NCBI GenBank assembly: GCA_033439295.1
Contig: JAVTLE010000021.1
Span: forward strand, 3,038,009-3,102,008
Length of the DNA stretch: 64,000 nt
Direction of reading: 5' to 3'
Source of the DNA: Deuterostichococcus epilithicus
Taxonomy: Eukaryota > Chlorophyta > Trebouxiophyceae > Prasiolales > Stichococcaceae
Shown here: positions 45,207-57,137 of the stretch, one piece after another
Numbering within the stretch: position 1 is the stretch's first letter
Layout: each line of letters opens with the position of its first letter
The notes under the pieces: model-generated
Database searches by the model: none
What the model was told of the DNA's origin: nothing
The model's input: only the letters and a program-made list of their open reading frames with translations
Made by a program: the position numbers and the translations under genes

Positions 45207-48200
45207 ATGTCAGCGGACTCCGAGGACGCGGAGTTCGTTTTCTACGGCACCGCGCTGCAGCAGGAGGAGACGACGTCGCGGCAGCATGAGTTCCAAAAGA
45301 AGGACGTCGCGGATGCTGCAGGCAGCAAAAGCCTTCCCGTCTGGAAGCAGGTGTGTCACTGAGAGGGCCAGTCACTCTACGAGTATTGCTTGACGCAGTT
45401 CCGATCCCGGCCAGCTCATCAGGATCCGAAGGAGACCCTGACTGCACCCTACTTCAGGCAGTGGCAGACCGCAGTGGTTCAGCACTGAACCCAGCATTAG
45501 CACCATCTGATTGCGTCCACTTGCACTGTTTCTCTGAACTAGGAGGCGGTGGACTCGGAGGGGCGGCAGCGCTTCCACGGCGCCTTCACCGGCGGCTGGA
45601 GCGCAGGGCACTACAACACCGTCGGCAGCATGGAAGGCTGGGCGCCCGCGGCGTTCCGGTCGTCCCGCTCGGAGCGCACCGCCGCGAAGTAAGCACAGCA
45701 AGTGGGCGTGCATGTACAAGGGAACCATGGTCTCATTTGTGTGACGCGTTCGACGCCGCGAATGGATGGGGTCGGGCGCCGAGGCAATATGCGCGGCACG
45801 GATGCCGCGCAGGGTGCATGCACTGCGGTTGCAGCATTGTGTGTGAAATGCACTCGGCTGCAAATGGGACCAGCTGCGCCGCCTCGGTAGGGGCGCATAG
45901 CAGGTTCGGCGCTGAACACGGTTACATTTGGCTGCCCCACGATATGCCGTCAGGCAGCGCTGCATACACAAGAGTCCTCCAGGGTGTGCGCGAAAAAATG
46001 TTGTCGCCCCCACAGGAAGCAGCAGGTGGACGACTTCCTGGACGAGGACGAGAAGCAGGAAGCAGCGCGGTCCGCCGTGGCGGTGGCGCCGGACTTTGAC
46101 ACGTTCGGCGCTGTGGCGGCGGCGCGGGCGAGAGACGCTGCGGAGGCGGAAGCAGCGGCGCGGTCGGAGGTGCTTCCAGGGCTGCTGCCGTCGGATCTGC
46201 TGGCCCCCATCGCAGAGTCGCTGGGTGAGAGTCCTAGACGCATATGAACTTGTGCAAGTGATCGTCCGCAAGCTAGCTCAAAAGTCCTGCTGCGCTCATG
46301 TCCTGGCGATGTGTCCGCAGGGCGTCGTCTGACAGGCTGTCCGAGGGTGCTGGCTGCGAGTTTTCGTGTACACACTGTTGTCAGGGCATCCGGTCGCTGT
46401 CGATTGCTCACTGAACGGCCTGACTTTGCGTCTAGGCATCCAGCTGCTGAAGAAGATGGGGTGGCGACAGGGCAGAGGCATCGGCGCGGTGGTGTCCACC
46501 GGTCGCGGCCGCGGCGGCAGCCGTTGGGGCCGCTCCGCGGGCACAGCGCCCGACCCGGTGCCTGTATTTGTCCCGCCGCCAAAGGATGACCAGCACGGCT
46601 TGGGCTTCGACCCGTTCAAGGTGGGCAACATTTTTCAGCTTCTGCGCACTCGATAGGAGTCAGAAGCCAAGCGCATGGTACCCTGCGACAGCTCAGAGCG
46701 CATGGCTGTCGAGGATGCAGAATGCGCAGCAGCAGCTCCGCGCATCGCCTAATGCACACCGCACTTCATACATCTGCAAGCTTGAGCGCTGCGGCCGCCA
46801 TGCAAGTCGTCTGACGGCACCTCGGCGCCGGCCGCTCACCCGAGTCTTGCGAGTACGAGTGACTGACGCGGCTCGGGCATAAGCTGGGCCGTCAATCCCT
46901 CTGCTGGTGGCCCGGCAGGGCGCTGAGGTGTTCAGGGCGGCAAAGTTGGCTAAAATGGCGCCGCCGTCGCGGCAGCCGGCGTCGGCGCAGCGGCCACGGG
47001 GGGTCGCGTTTGGCGTGGGCGCCGGTGACGAGGACGACACCTACGGCATGGTGCGCGCAACTAAACACATTCATTCTGCACAGTCGCGGTCCCCACGATC
47101 AGATGGTGAATCCCTTGCCAAACGATCCGCTTCTTTGTTGAGGTGGCCGAGGCTGCAAGCGTTCGGTCCAGGCTTCAGTCCTGCAGGGTGTGTTTGACAG
47201 GCAGGCATCTGCAGTGCACAGCCAAGATCAGTCCGAATCCGGATCCGGCTGCAGTGCAAACCCGCGCAACTCGTGCAGGCAGCACTTCGGTTGACGCCCC
47301 GTGCTCTGCAGGCCACTTTGTGCAGAAGAGCCGTCAGGCGATCAAATGCTCACTGGTCCGCAAGTGGATGGCTGTCTCGGCCGCGAGCCAGCGGTGCGGT
47401 GGTCAGCACTGCACCCTCACACCCTGCTTAACCTGCAATCTCGACTCACTGGATGAAGGTCGTTTGTGAATCAGGTGGACGACTATGTGAGCCATGAGCC
47501 GGCGATGCGGCGATCAGCGCTGCACGCCCAGATCGCCGGCTCAGACGACGACGAGGACCTGCCCCTGATGATCGGCGGCAGGTGGGAACTGCGGCAACAG
47601 GAGGCCGCTGCTGCTGCCAAAGCGCACTCGAAACATGTACAACCTGGCAGGTGTAGGTTTCAATCGTTGGGGCTGAAGGCAGCAGGCATTCGTAGTGCCA
47701 GCCAGCCAACCATTCGTGGCTGTGCCCGAGCTGTCGCCCTCATCGCTGCAGACGGCTGCCATAAGCGTTCGGAACATGGCAGCTCTCTGCGCATGCCAGG
47801 GCCTTACTGATCAACGGCGCCGCTCTCGTCCCTGCAGGGCCGCCAAGCAGCAGGGTCGGCTGGAGGGCCGCAAGGCGCCGATGCAGCTCACGCAGAAGGC
47901 CGCTAGCCGGGGCCAGGGTTTTGCACTGCCGGGCTTCTCGCCGGGCGAGTCGCTGGCGCTGCCGCAGCCGCCGCAACAGCCAGTGCCCGCAAGCTTCAGC
48001 GGCCGTCACGTGTTCCCGCTGGCGCCGCCGCCTCAGGGTATGCCCACACACCTCCAAACGCCGAACATGGGGCACAACGAACATCTGTGGCTGTGCAAGC
48101 TCGGCTTCATTCAAGATGTGACACAACCGTGGCGACCCATGGCACCATCGACTTAGGCCCGAAGTGTCATCCGAGACGATTTGAGGCGACCGAGCGCGCA

Positions 48201-50004
48201 TCATCCAGCAGCCCTGCTGCAGCTGGGGCGGCATGGTGGCGAACGTCGTCAAATTGGATTGATGCCGTCAAACTGGACTGCAGATGCAGGCAGGTCATCT
48301 GTTCAGGAGCGCAAGCGGCGCGAGCTGGCGGCAGCCCTGGCGGTGTACGCCGGCAAGGCGCGGCTGGCGGCGGCNGCGCCCGGCCACCGCTCGGCGCCGC
48401 TCACGGAGGACGGCGCTGCGACACACGACCCGCTGGCGGGCAGCCACCCGGGCGGCGCGGCTGGTGGCGCCAGCACAGCGGCCGGGGCCGGCTGGAGCGG
48501 CAGCGCGGCGGCGGCGCAGCCGGCGGTGCCGCGGCGGGCGGGCGACGGCGGCTTTGCGGCGGTGGGCGCCGCGCCCGGCGCCGCGCCGGGTCAGGCGGCG
48601 CCGCTGGCGGCCGGCCTGATGAATGCCGCGGCGGTGCTGCAGAGCAGCTTCGTCAAGTGCGCTCCTGATGCATGCCGCCACGAGTCCGCAGACAAACGTG
48701 TGAAGAGTTGATGACCGTGCACACAGTCTGTGTGGATGCACAGCCGGCGAGCCTCCTGCATGACGAGACCATGCCGGTGACTGCTGACTGGCAGCAGCGC
48801 CGTCAAGCGATCGCAATTGTGTCCGGCCCGCTTGGGCACGAAGGCCATATCGATCCGGCCGATCCTATCCCAGCTCTCAACACGGCTGTGCCTCCCTGTG
48901 CCGTCTCGGCTGGCTGGGAAACCAGGTGCTGCGCCGGCTGCTGCTGCAGGGGTTCTGTACAGGACATGGGCACGGAGACAGGCGGGCTGCGCAAGCAGCA
49001 GGCCGCCAAGCCGCCTGCTGCTGCTGCGGCCGCCGCGGCCATCGGAAGCGTGGCCTTCATGCCGGCGTCTGCCGCACCGGTGGCAGGTGCCGCCATCGTT
49101 ACGTCTCCAGGTGTCGCCCCAAGCTTGGCCAGATGACCCTGCAGTTGCGCACCAGACGGACCATGCCAGTCCTGGTTGTGGCCTGCATCGATGTCTGCAG
49201 CTAGAAGGGCACTAGGGCTGCAGCGGGCGGTGCATGCCGCGTCCACGCACGATGCTGCTGATGGAAGTGGGGCTTGGTCGGCTTCGTGGCGGAGTGCCAC
49301 TTCTGTGCAGCCAGCTCGAGTTGATCGAGCGATGGCATCGGTTTTGCATGCGGACCGCCGCTGCTGCATCCGCAGCTACTGCTCGTCGCTTCGCTTCGTT
49401 CTCAGCTGGCCAGGCGAGTGCGCTGGCCTCCATCTGCCCAGTCCCATCAGAGGCTGTGACTTCCGTGGTCTTCAGTGGCTGGCGCTGTTCTCACAGGAGC
49501 GTCTGGCAAGCCGAAGCGCAGCTATGCGGAGTGGCGCCCGGTGCCGTTGCTGTGCAAGCGGCTCAATGTGGCAGACCCTTACAAAGGCCGGCCGGCGCCT
49601 GCCGCTGCGGCGCCGTCGGCGATGCCGTGGACGCTCGCAGACCTGGGCCAATCGAGGTGCGTTGTCACCCGTTCCAAGATCCTGGCCAGTCCAACGAGGT
49701 GGCAGATGTGAAGGGTACTTGGCGCCGATCTCATCTGCTCCATGGTTCAGGCATCAAAGCGGCCTGGTGCCAGACTTGATCACCTGTTGGCAGGAGTGGC
49801 ATGTCCGCTGTTAGCTGGCAGCCACGTTTCCCGACATCCCCACTGACGTCAGCTACATACTGCAGGCAAGGTGGCGACGAGTACCAAGCGCTCCCGCTGC
49901 CGCCGCCGCCAGCGCATAGTGGCCAAATTCCGCAGCAGCTGCCGCCACCGCCGCAGCCCGGCAGACAGCCGCAGCAGCAGCAGCAGCATGTGGCAGCGGC
50001 GCCA

Positions 50005-50041
<37 letters not shown>

Positions 50042-50997
50042 TGGAGGCACCGAGCAGGGGCGCGGCTGGGAAGCAGGAAGCTGCAAGGGAGGCGGACGAC
50101 TTCCTGGCCGGGCTAGGACTTCCGCCGCCGCCAGCGAGTCAATCTGCGAGACCCGACGTGCCACCAGGCGCCACAGTCCCTGCACGTATTCCCGCAGCCA
50201 GCAGTGGAGGACCATCACAGGCGCCTCAACCAGAGGTGACATCTTTTGAATCAGTGCACCATCTTGGAAGCGGGTTGCTGTCGCTGCAGCAGACGTAAAC
50301 TGCTGGCACGTGCCTTTGCGCCCCAATGTTGTGTGGCATGCCGCAGGAGTCATTGCCAGATACGATTGCACTCTATAGCAAACAGATGTATAGTTTGATG
50401 CGCTTGCTTGTGTGCTGCTAGGTGCCGCTGGCGCCGCAGAAGCCAATGGATCTCTTCAAGGCCGTCTTCGAGGCAGCAGACTCGTCAGATGAAGAGTCTT
50501 CAGGCGGTGAGGACGAGCAGCAGCCGACGGCTGGCCCGCCGCGGCCCGGCGCTTCGTCTCGCAATGCAGCAGTTTGGTCGAATGCGGCAGGGGAGGGTGT
50601 TACGGCGGCACCGGCGCCCAGCACCGTGGCAGTGGCGCCGGCAGCGGCAGCAGCAGACACTCGGCACGCAGGAGCCGCGCCAGCAGCCAGCACAGCAGCG
50701 GGGGCCGGGCTGCACAGAAGTGCCTCTGCAGCCGAGCAGCTGCCCAGGCCACAGCCGGATGTTGGCAGCGGCGCTGGCAAAGACGCGACGATGTCCGCCA
50801 TCGAGGCGGCCCTCAAGCGGCTGAGCAAGGGCAAGAAGGAGAAGAAGAAGCACAAAAAAGAAAAACGGTCAAAAAAACGCGAGCGGGACGGCAGCAGCAG
50901 CGACGGCGGCGACGACGTCAGCGGCAGCGAAGGCAGCGGCGGGCGCAGCAGGAAGGTCAAGCACAAGAAGTCGAAGCATAAGCACAAAAAGGGTTGA
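45207..50997 (+). CDS. TGH: TOUGH/GPATCH1, G-patch splicing-associated protein
   Basis: The N-terminus [20 protein letters not shown] and the next exons match plant TOUGH: 45207-45350, 45543-45688 ([25 protein letters not shown]), 46016-46224 ([19 protein letters not shown]) and 46436-46620 (G-patch [16 protein letters not shown], then [12 protein letters not shown]). Further exons start at 46919 ([10 protein letters not shown]), 47475 ([12 protein letters not shown]), about 47837 ([16 protein letters not shown]), about 48302, about 48960, about 49497 ([20 protein letters not shown]), about 49865 (with 11 CAG at 50008-50040) and 50422 ([19 protein letters not shown]). The Lys/Ser-rich RS-like end stops at 50997. 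Arabidopsis TGH is a nuclear RNA-binding protein that joins spliceosome and Dicer-like-1 complexes and is needed for miRNA and siRNA accumulation; GPATCH1 is a late spliceosomal component. A single N at 48375 lies in coding sequence. Confidence 0.92.
47360..47420 (+). repeat. Copy of the 5' edge of the 47475 TOUGH exon
   Basis: GCGAGCCAGCGGTGCGGTGG at 47383, followed by TCAGCACTGCAC, mirrors TGAGCCGGCGATGCGGCGA, followed by TCAGCGCTGCAC, 111 bp downstream. An AG precedes the copy. Confidence 0.8.
50008..50040 (+). repeat. (CAG)11 in the TOUGH coding sequence
   Basis: A perfect 33-nt CAG tract encoding polyglutamine in a Pro/Gln-rich exon. Confidence 0.9.
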
Positions 50998-51769
50998 GCT
51001 GGCAGACGTGAGATCTGAGATCCGTGCTGCAGTCCAAAAATGCCGATGTGCTTGTACTGTTGTCAAGCTTTGTGCTTGCTCGCCACCGATACATTTGTGC
51101 CACTGACGTATTGGACTGCATGCTGCCGGGTCGCGGCGTTGCTTGGAATATTGGCTCTGAAGCAGCCTTCAGCCATTCACGTATGCGACAACATATCAGG
51201 CATCTCGCCAGTCTGGCATGCAGATTTGCATTTCGCTGGCACCAGCTTCGGCCCAAATGCCAAATTGCAATCTGAGACAGCCGACATCATGTGCCAGTCC
51301 AGCTTAATATTCGACGCAATCGTGCTATTCGTCGGGAGTTCATTGCAGGATCCTGACTTGTCGTAATTTGCGCCAACGACACACTCGCAACGCATCGCAG
51401 AGCTCAACTGCAATTTGGCCCGCCTTCTCATTCCGAATCGTGGAGTCTGACAATATTCATAAGGACGAAAGCTCTCACTTGAAGCATTGGATCGACTGAC
51501 CTAGACTGTGTCTAACAAGCACAGTGCCACTGGCATTTGGGTGGCGGCCCTGCCGTGAAGACCAGTGGCTGTATCTACGGAATCTAGTGGCAGCTTGAAT
51601 TTCGCCAGCACGTGTAGGCAAAGCAGCAGCCACGGTGGTGCTTGCGTGACAAAGTCTCTGGACGAAGGCGGCAGCGGCGCCGACAACAGGACTGCTGCGC
51701 CATGAGCATCTGAGTGGAGACGGCTGACAACTGGTGCCGAGTCAGCGGCGGCACCGCCAGAGGCAGGTA

Positions 51770-51803
<34 letters not shown>

Positions 51804-51884
51804 GCAGCAGCAGCAGCGTAGCGGGTGGCTGTGCCGCAGCTGCAGCCACAGGCAAGTGGCTGCGCAGCAGCGCGCTGCGCCGGC
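50998..51884. other. Intergenic region between TOUGH and CMC4
   Basis: AT-richer 3' flank of TOUGH (51000-51500), then the GC-rich CMC4 upstream region, which contains the CAG tract at 51772-51801. No gene is seen; short minus frames at 51501-52007 are dominated by the antisense of that tract. Confidence 0.4.
51772..51801 (+). repeat. (CAG)10 upstream of CMC4
   Basis: Ten perfect CAG units, then CGG and four more CAG, ending about 70 bp before the CMC4 start codon and so probably in its 5' UTR. Confidence 0.85.
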
Positions 51885-52531
51885 ATGCCACGGCAGGTGG
51901 ACGAGACACATGCGTGCCGCAAGTTCGCCTGCCAATTTCAGGCCTGCCTCAAGAAGGCGAGTCAGACTTCCCTCTGTGCACCTTATGAGATCATCTGTGC
52001 CTGGCATGCGTAACCCTCTGCGGCGTCACCCACATGGCCACCGTGCGCCGTGCTACGACAGCGGCTGCAGCCTCACATACGCTCTTTGTCTGGGACGATG
52101 TCTAGGGCAAGGTTTGAGGCGTACCTATCGTATACCGCAGGTGGGCTTCCAGAACATGCACATGTGCTCGCGCGAGGTCCGAGATCTCAAGGAATGCTGC
52201 CGCAAGTTTAATGAGGTGAGTTGGCGGGGTGCTCCACCAGATCGAAAATACCACACTCCGCCACAAACCCTTGACTGCCACCTCCATGGCTGCTGGTGGC
52301 AGTGGCCACGGAACATCGCTCGCAATGCATTGCGGCATGCGAGGAAAGTGTTATCCAAGCTTGCCGGCGGCTTGATGTGAAGGAGGGACGCACATGCAGG
52401 CATGCAGCATCAGGAACCAAATGGAACCTGCACATCCACAGGTGTCGGTGCACTGCGCGTTCCCGGAATTAGACGAGGTGGATGATGAAGGGAAGCCTCT
52501 TGGTCATGAGGGGTCCACGAAGTCAGCATGA
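51885..52531 (+). CDS. CMC4: CMC4-like twin-CX9C mitochondrial protein
   Basis: Three exons (51885-51956, 52141-52215, 52442-52531) make 78 residues. The protein has two exact CX9C motifs: Cys11-x9-Cys21 (CRKFACQFQAC) and Cys33-x9-Cys43 (CSREVRDLKEC). Extra cysteines at 16, 44 and 54 match human CMC4 (CQKQACEIQKC, LRKCC, VVC). Such CHCH proteins are imported into the mitochondrial intermembrane space and oxidised by Mia40; CMC4 is linked to respiratory-complex assembly, with details unsettled. Intron 1 must start with GC (AAG then GCGAGT), because only that join gives the conserved cysteine spacing and an open frame. The C-terminal tail after Cys54 is acidic and short. Confidence 0.88.
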
Positions 52532-53081
52532 AAATGAATCTCATACGATGGAACACGGAAGATTTAGGTAGATAGATGTTCCGGCTCAGGAGTGAGCTTT
52601 GAGAAAGGCACACGTGAATTAAGACCGTGTTGATGCATGACTGTGAGTTACCTGAAGCAAATCAAGAGCATTTGTCAGGAAAAGCGGCAAGAAACGATGG
52701 AAATCAAATCAAGGCAAGCTGTATCGGAGTCAAAATATCCCATCAAATGTTGCCATGCTGCGCAACCGCTCATTCCCAGTCCTAAGGCTGCACAACAGGA
52801 TTGTTGTGCAGCTGCACTACCCAGAAGTAGTAAAGTTGAGTGGACACACAAGCAATGGCACTACTTGCCAGACTTGATACGAGCACCCTTAAACCACGCC
52901 CCCACCTGACGCTGCCTAAGCGCTGAAGGCTGTTAAACCACCTGTTGCATGCACGTGCTACCTAGCTGTGGGTCTCGGATACTGCCGTCGCTGTCGTGTG
53001 TCGACCCACCCGCGCCTGATCGCTTTGCTCCAAAATGGTCTGTGCATCTTCCCACATCTCCCTCCTGCTTGGCGGTGGAGC
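52532..53081. other. Convergent intergenic region, CMC4 / PRR
   Basis: Two 3' UTRs facing each other; the first 350 bp are AT-rich. No gene or repeat recognised. Confidence 0.4.
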
Positions 53082-56000
53082 TCACCGTGCCGCCACAGCA
53101 ACAATGGCCGCGCCTGCCGCCTCACCCGCCTTCTGTGGTCGCCAACACAGACAACAGTCGTCAATAAGTCCGAGACAGTGAGGTGCAAGGAGCCCTGGTA
53201 GCGCGACCCTGGCGCTGTGCGGCGGCGGCCTGCCACATGCAGGATGCATGTGGCAGCACATGTGGCTGGTGCTCTGGCCGATCGCTGTGCTGGGTACCAC
53301 GGATGGAGCACGGCAAGCGCTGTGGGGTCCCGGCAACGCAGCGAACGGGCTGGAAAGGGCGGACAACATGCGAGGGAGAGATGCCACCTGCGCGGCCAGG
53401 GCGCGGCAGGCGGAGGCGACCTCGGCCTTGACGAATTGGCCGCGGACACGCGGCCGGGACTCCGCCAGCCGCTTGCGGCTCACGTACCGCACCTGCGGGA
53501 CCGGAACCGAGCAGCAGAGTCGGTGCCTTGCCTCGTGGTGTGCAAGGGCCCAGCTGGTGGGAATCGGCAAGTGGGATGTGGCGACGGCAGTCGCACCGCA
53601 GCGGTCTGGAGCAGCACGAGCGAAGTCAGTTGCGACACTGCGGCACCTGGAGCAGTGGCAGGGCGGAGGCCGGCTGTGGAGGCGTCGCTGACAGCGCCTC
53701 AGAGGAGTGGTGATGTCCAGTAGACATAGAATCAGTGATGTCCAAAAGGCATGGAGGAAGGCACCTTCTTGTCAAAGTTGCGGGACTCGCGCTTTTGCCG
53801 GAACTTGATGATGGCGGCCCGCCGGTGCGCCGCACACACCGCCTTCTGGTCCAGTGGCTGCTGCACAACGGAGTCGGATTACATAAACGGAGAGCGGCGC
53901 CTCTGCAGAACCTAGAAATGCAGTAGGGCGCTTATACAGGGAGGACTTGGCGGCATGCACGGTGACAGGTGCACAGCAAGGTAGCTGGGCTGAGGGAGCT
54001 GCTCACCTGTTTGCTGGTGGCTTCGGCGACCGTGGTCGGCGGTCCGACGGCAGAGGGCTGCGACTTGAGGGTCGGCACCAGCCGCCTGGCCTGCTGCTGC
54101 GGCAGCGGCACTTGCTTCGTCTGCGAGCTGAGCCCGCTGCAGGACACGACAACGCAAAGCACATGAGCATAATGTCGAGCTGGTACGCCATCTGGTCAAC
54201 AGGCAAGCAACAACAGGCTTGAAAGCCAAAATCACGCAGATGGTGCTTCCCCGGTAGGTTTAATGCTGTAGGAGGATCGCACAGGGGCAAGGGGGGCAGA
54301 AGACTGAACACCATGGTGGCACACCCTCCAGACCAGGTGTCCATCACACCACCACACTGCACACCTGAAGCTACTGAAGGCTGAGCTGTTGGAGTGGCTG
54401 AGGCTGCCGGCGCAGGGCGTCGCCGCCGACAGCTGCACCGCCATGGAGGGCATCCTACGCATTGGCCACCTGTCCCCTCACTTTCAAGCACAAGAGAGAT
54501 TGCAGTGACACGACACAGGCCCATTCCACAGCGTCCTATGCGCTGCCAACAGGCGCTGCCAACAGGCAGCGCAACACAGGAGCCAGTCGATGTGAGCGCG
54601 CCTGGTGTGGGGCGCGATGGCGGGGAGACCGCCATACGGCAGCGGCTGCGGCAGGCCCCGACCGCCCGGCGCGGACGGGCTGGTAGCCTTTGGCGTGACG
54701 TCCAGCGGCCGAATGGACAGGTCGATAGAGAGGTGGACAGAGCCAGAAGCGGCGCCCAGGGTCGCCTGCGGCCGCTTCGGCGGCAGGCACAGGCTGGGCA
54801 GCTGACTGAGCGCCAGCGGCAGCCCCGCAGACGAGGCGTTGCACACGGACGAGGTCGGCGCTGGCGCAGCGCGGGCGGCGGCGCCAGCGTCGAANCAGAA
54901 CGGCGCCGGCGGCGCAGCGCTGCTGACCTCCATGCCGACTGCCTCATCGGCAGCGTCGGCTTCCGCAGCCACCGCGCCGACGGCCGCGGGAGCGGAGCGC
55001 GCTGGCGCTGCCGGCGTGGCCGGCGGCGGGCTGCTGGGCCGGCGGAAGGGCGAGGCGACGGCGGCGCCCGGCGCGAGCGCCGCCAGCCGCTGCTGTCGCG
55101 GCGGCGGCAGCAGCGCGCGGTGGGTGGGGGTCGCCGGGGCGTGCTGCGGCGGGCAGCCGGCGAGCGGCGGCGTGCCCGGCGAGAACAGGCAGCCGCCGCT
55201 GCTGTTGTCGGAGTTGTGCGAGCCGCCAGAGGTGCTGGGGAGCAGGGTGCTGGCGCCGGCTGCCGTGGCGGAGGCGCCGGCCAGAGACAGCGGCAGTGCA
55301 GGCGAGGTTGTGTTGCGGCGGCGCCAGACGTGCTGCCACAAGGTGGACAGCTCGTTGCTGCGCAGCGGCTTGACCAGGAAGTCTGCTGCGCCGGCATGGA
55401 TGGCGTCAACGACGGCTGCCGGCCCGCCCTCCGTTGAGATCACTGCACCGAAGGCATAAATCGTCCGTCAGCGGCTGCATACGGTTTGCAATGCTACGGC
55501 CCGCCGATTGGGCCATTGAACGATCGGGCCTGGGCAGCATTAGACACGGCTATAGGCAGGAGGCAGGCGAGCACCTCGCCTGAGGGATGCACGACCACTA
55601 GCAAGCGCCACTCACCGACGACAGGAATGGTGCGAATCTCCTTGAAACCCTGCATCGACTCGAGCAGCTCGCGAGCCCCGTCCTGCATGAATCGCAGTTC
55701 CAGGGTGAGCTCATCTTGGGTGCTCACTCAGAGGGCAGGTCGCGGTGCTGGTCGCCTGGGAAATTCAGGGATCCGTAAAAAGCTTCAGGCTGCTTTCGTG
55801 ACAGTGGTTTGCGGGTGAGAGGCAAGGCAGCGGGCTGCATTGCGCCGCTGCTGCGGAGGTGCGCCGAGTCCAAAAGCGCCCAGGCTCCTGAGATATTTTC
55901 GAAGCAGGCACCACAGCGGGGGTCCTCACCTGCCAGTCGGCCATGATCATGTCCGGCAGCGGCCCGCCCGATGAGAGCCGCGACAGCGCGTCGGCAGCAC

Positions 56001-56427
56001 TGGATGCCCGCTCCACTGCGGCAAGCAGCAAAGGATATTTTAGGACTTTCTTCTGCGGGACATGACGTGCACTCGCGGAGCGCAAACCCTGACGTGAGCA
56101 TGCATGATCAGCGGCATGAGGGAAGTTGAGACGCATGTACTTGCTGGCGGGGCAGCTTGGCAGCGCCCACAAGTTGGGATCCGCACCGTCGTAGTGGCCG
56201 GACAATAACGTCGCAGTCTGCTCATCGGATGCTTGTTGCACCAGCAGGAGGCTGAAATCCTGGTGCACCGGAAACGACAGCGTCCGCAATGCAGCCGCAT
56301 CGCCGACCGGCCCACCGGCCTTGTTGGACGAGCGGCAGACAACGCCGCCCGCCATCACCGTTTCGCTGTCTGCTGCCATCGGTTTCGTCAGCGACAAGTC
56401 AATTGCCTCTGCGGGCGGCTCCTGCAT
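53082..56427 (-). CDS. PRR: Pseudo-response regulator with CCT domain (PRR/TOC1-like)
   Basis: Exons 56427-56187, 56015-55930, 55682-55616 and 55442 downward encode a receiver-like domain: [52 protein letters not shown] and [20 protein letters not shown] followed by VWRR. [13 protein letters not shown] is the plant PRR hallmark. A long Ala/Pro/Ser-rich linker follows, then short exons near 54445, 54135 and 53880, and a CCT domain split by an intron ([40 protein letters not shown]). The last exon, 53136-53082, ends [10 protein letters not shown]. The N-terminal acidic pocket is replaced (LLVQQA), while an Asp at the phospho-acceptor position (Asp107) and the conserved Lys156 remain, unlike most plant PRRs, which carry Glu. 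Expected role: a nuclear circadian-clock transcriptional repressor; this is inference by family. One N at 54895 is in coding sequence. The distal end of the long exon is approximate. Confidence 0.9.
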
Positions 56428-56560
56428 GCATGTCAGAGGTGGGTTTGGTAGTCAGCCTGTCACTAAGAATCAGAACCGATCTTTCCGGGTCACTTTTCGC
56501 CGGAAATCTTGGCCTTGCTGCCAGCTCATCCAGGAGCCGGGACTCTGATATCAAGTGCTC

Positions 56561-57137
56561 ATGTCGGAAGGCTCCGCGCGCGTTCCCCTTGAGGCAGCCT
56601 TGTTGCAGCCAGAGCGCTTCGAGTCCACAGTCTGATTAGCTGCTTGCGATTAGCAAAATTCAACACTTTTTGGTGCTCCAGGTGACAGGGCGTCGCCAGC
56701 GCGCCTCGAGGCCTGCTTAGAGACGAGCTGTGGCTGACTGCGGCCACTTGCTCCAGCGAGCGCCTTCGCAACTGCTGGCGCTGCCGCTTCTGCTACTGGT
56801 GGCAACGTCAACCGCTTCGCATCTCATGGCTGCTGATCAAGCCACATGCAGCGACACCCCGTCTGCGGCATCAGCCCCAGCCGCTGGCTTGCAGCAGCAA
56901 CAGCACCTGACGGGTGCAACAGCGCCAGCTCGAGCGGGAGAGGAGCCTGATCGCATGGAGGTGACTGTGTTGCCGGCCCACGATGCCGCAAGCCGGGCAC
57001 AGAGGGCGGCGGCGCTTATGCAGGAGGGCAGCGCCATCAACTCGGCAGCAGCGCCGGAAGGGCTGGCAGCCGTGATCCCAGAGCCAGAACCGCCGCAGCG
57101 CCTGGGGTCCGTGACGGAGCCCGAGGACCCGAGATAG
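56561..57137 (+). CDS. Doubtful small hypothetical protein with one hydrophobic segment
   Basis: An open frame from 56721 to the stop at 57137 contains a hydrophobic stretch (QLLALPLLLLVATSTASHLM) followed by a polar, acidic region ending PQRLGSVTEPEDPR. It lacks a 5' ATG before the hydrophobic part. A possible first exon starts at 56561 (MSEGSARVPLEAALLQPERF) and would join in phase across a 91-nt intron (56630-56720). No family is recognised, and the frame could be chance in GC-rich DNA upstream of the divergent PRR gene. Confidence 0.25.

Noticed and set aside
53217-53723. Overlapping plus-strand frames opposite the PRR C-terminus
   Set aside because: Antisense of the CCT exons and introns; no domain and no consistent splice sites.
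54003-55409. 468-codon minus-strand open frame, very rich in Arg and Pro
   Set aside because: It overlaps the PRR long exon in another frame; the PRR frame has the receiver hallmark and splices correctly to the CCT exons.
54394-55437. 347-codon plus-strand open frame
   Set aside because: Antisense shadow of the GC-rich PRR linker exon, with low-complexity Arg/Gly/Gln composition.
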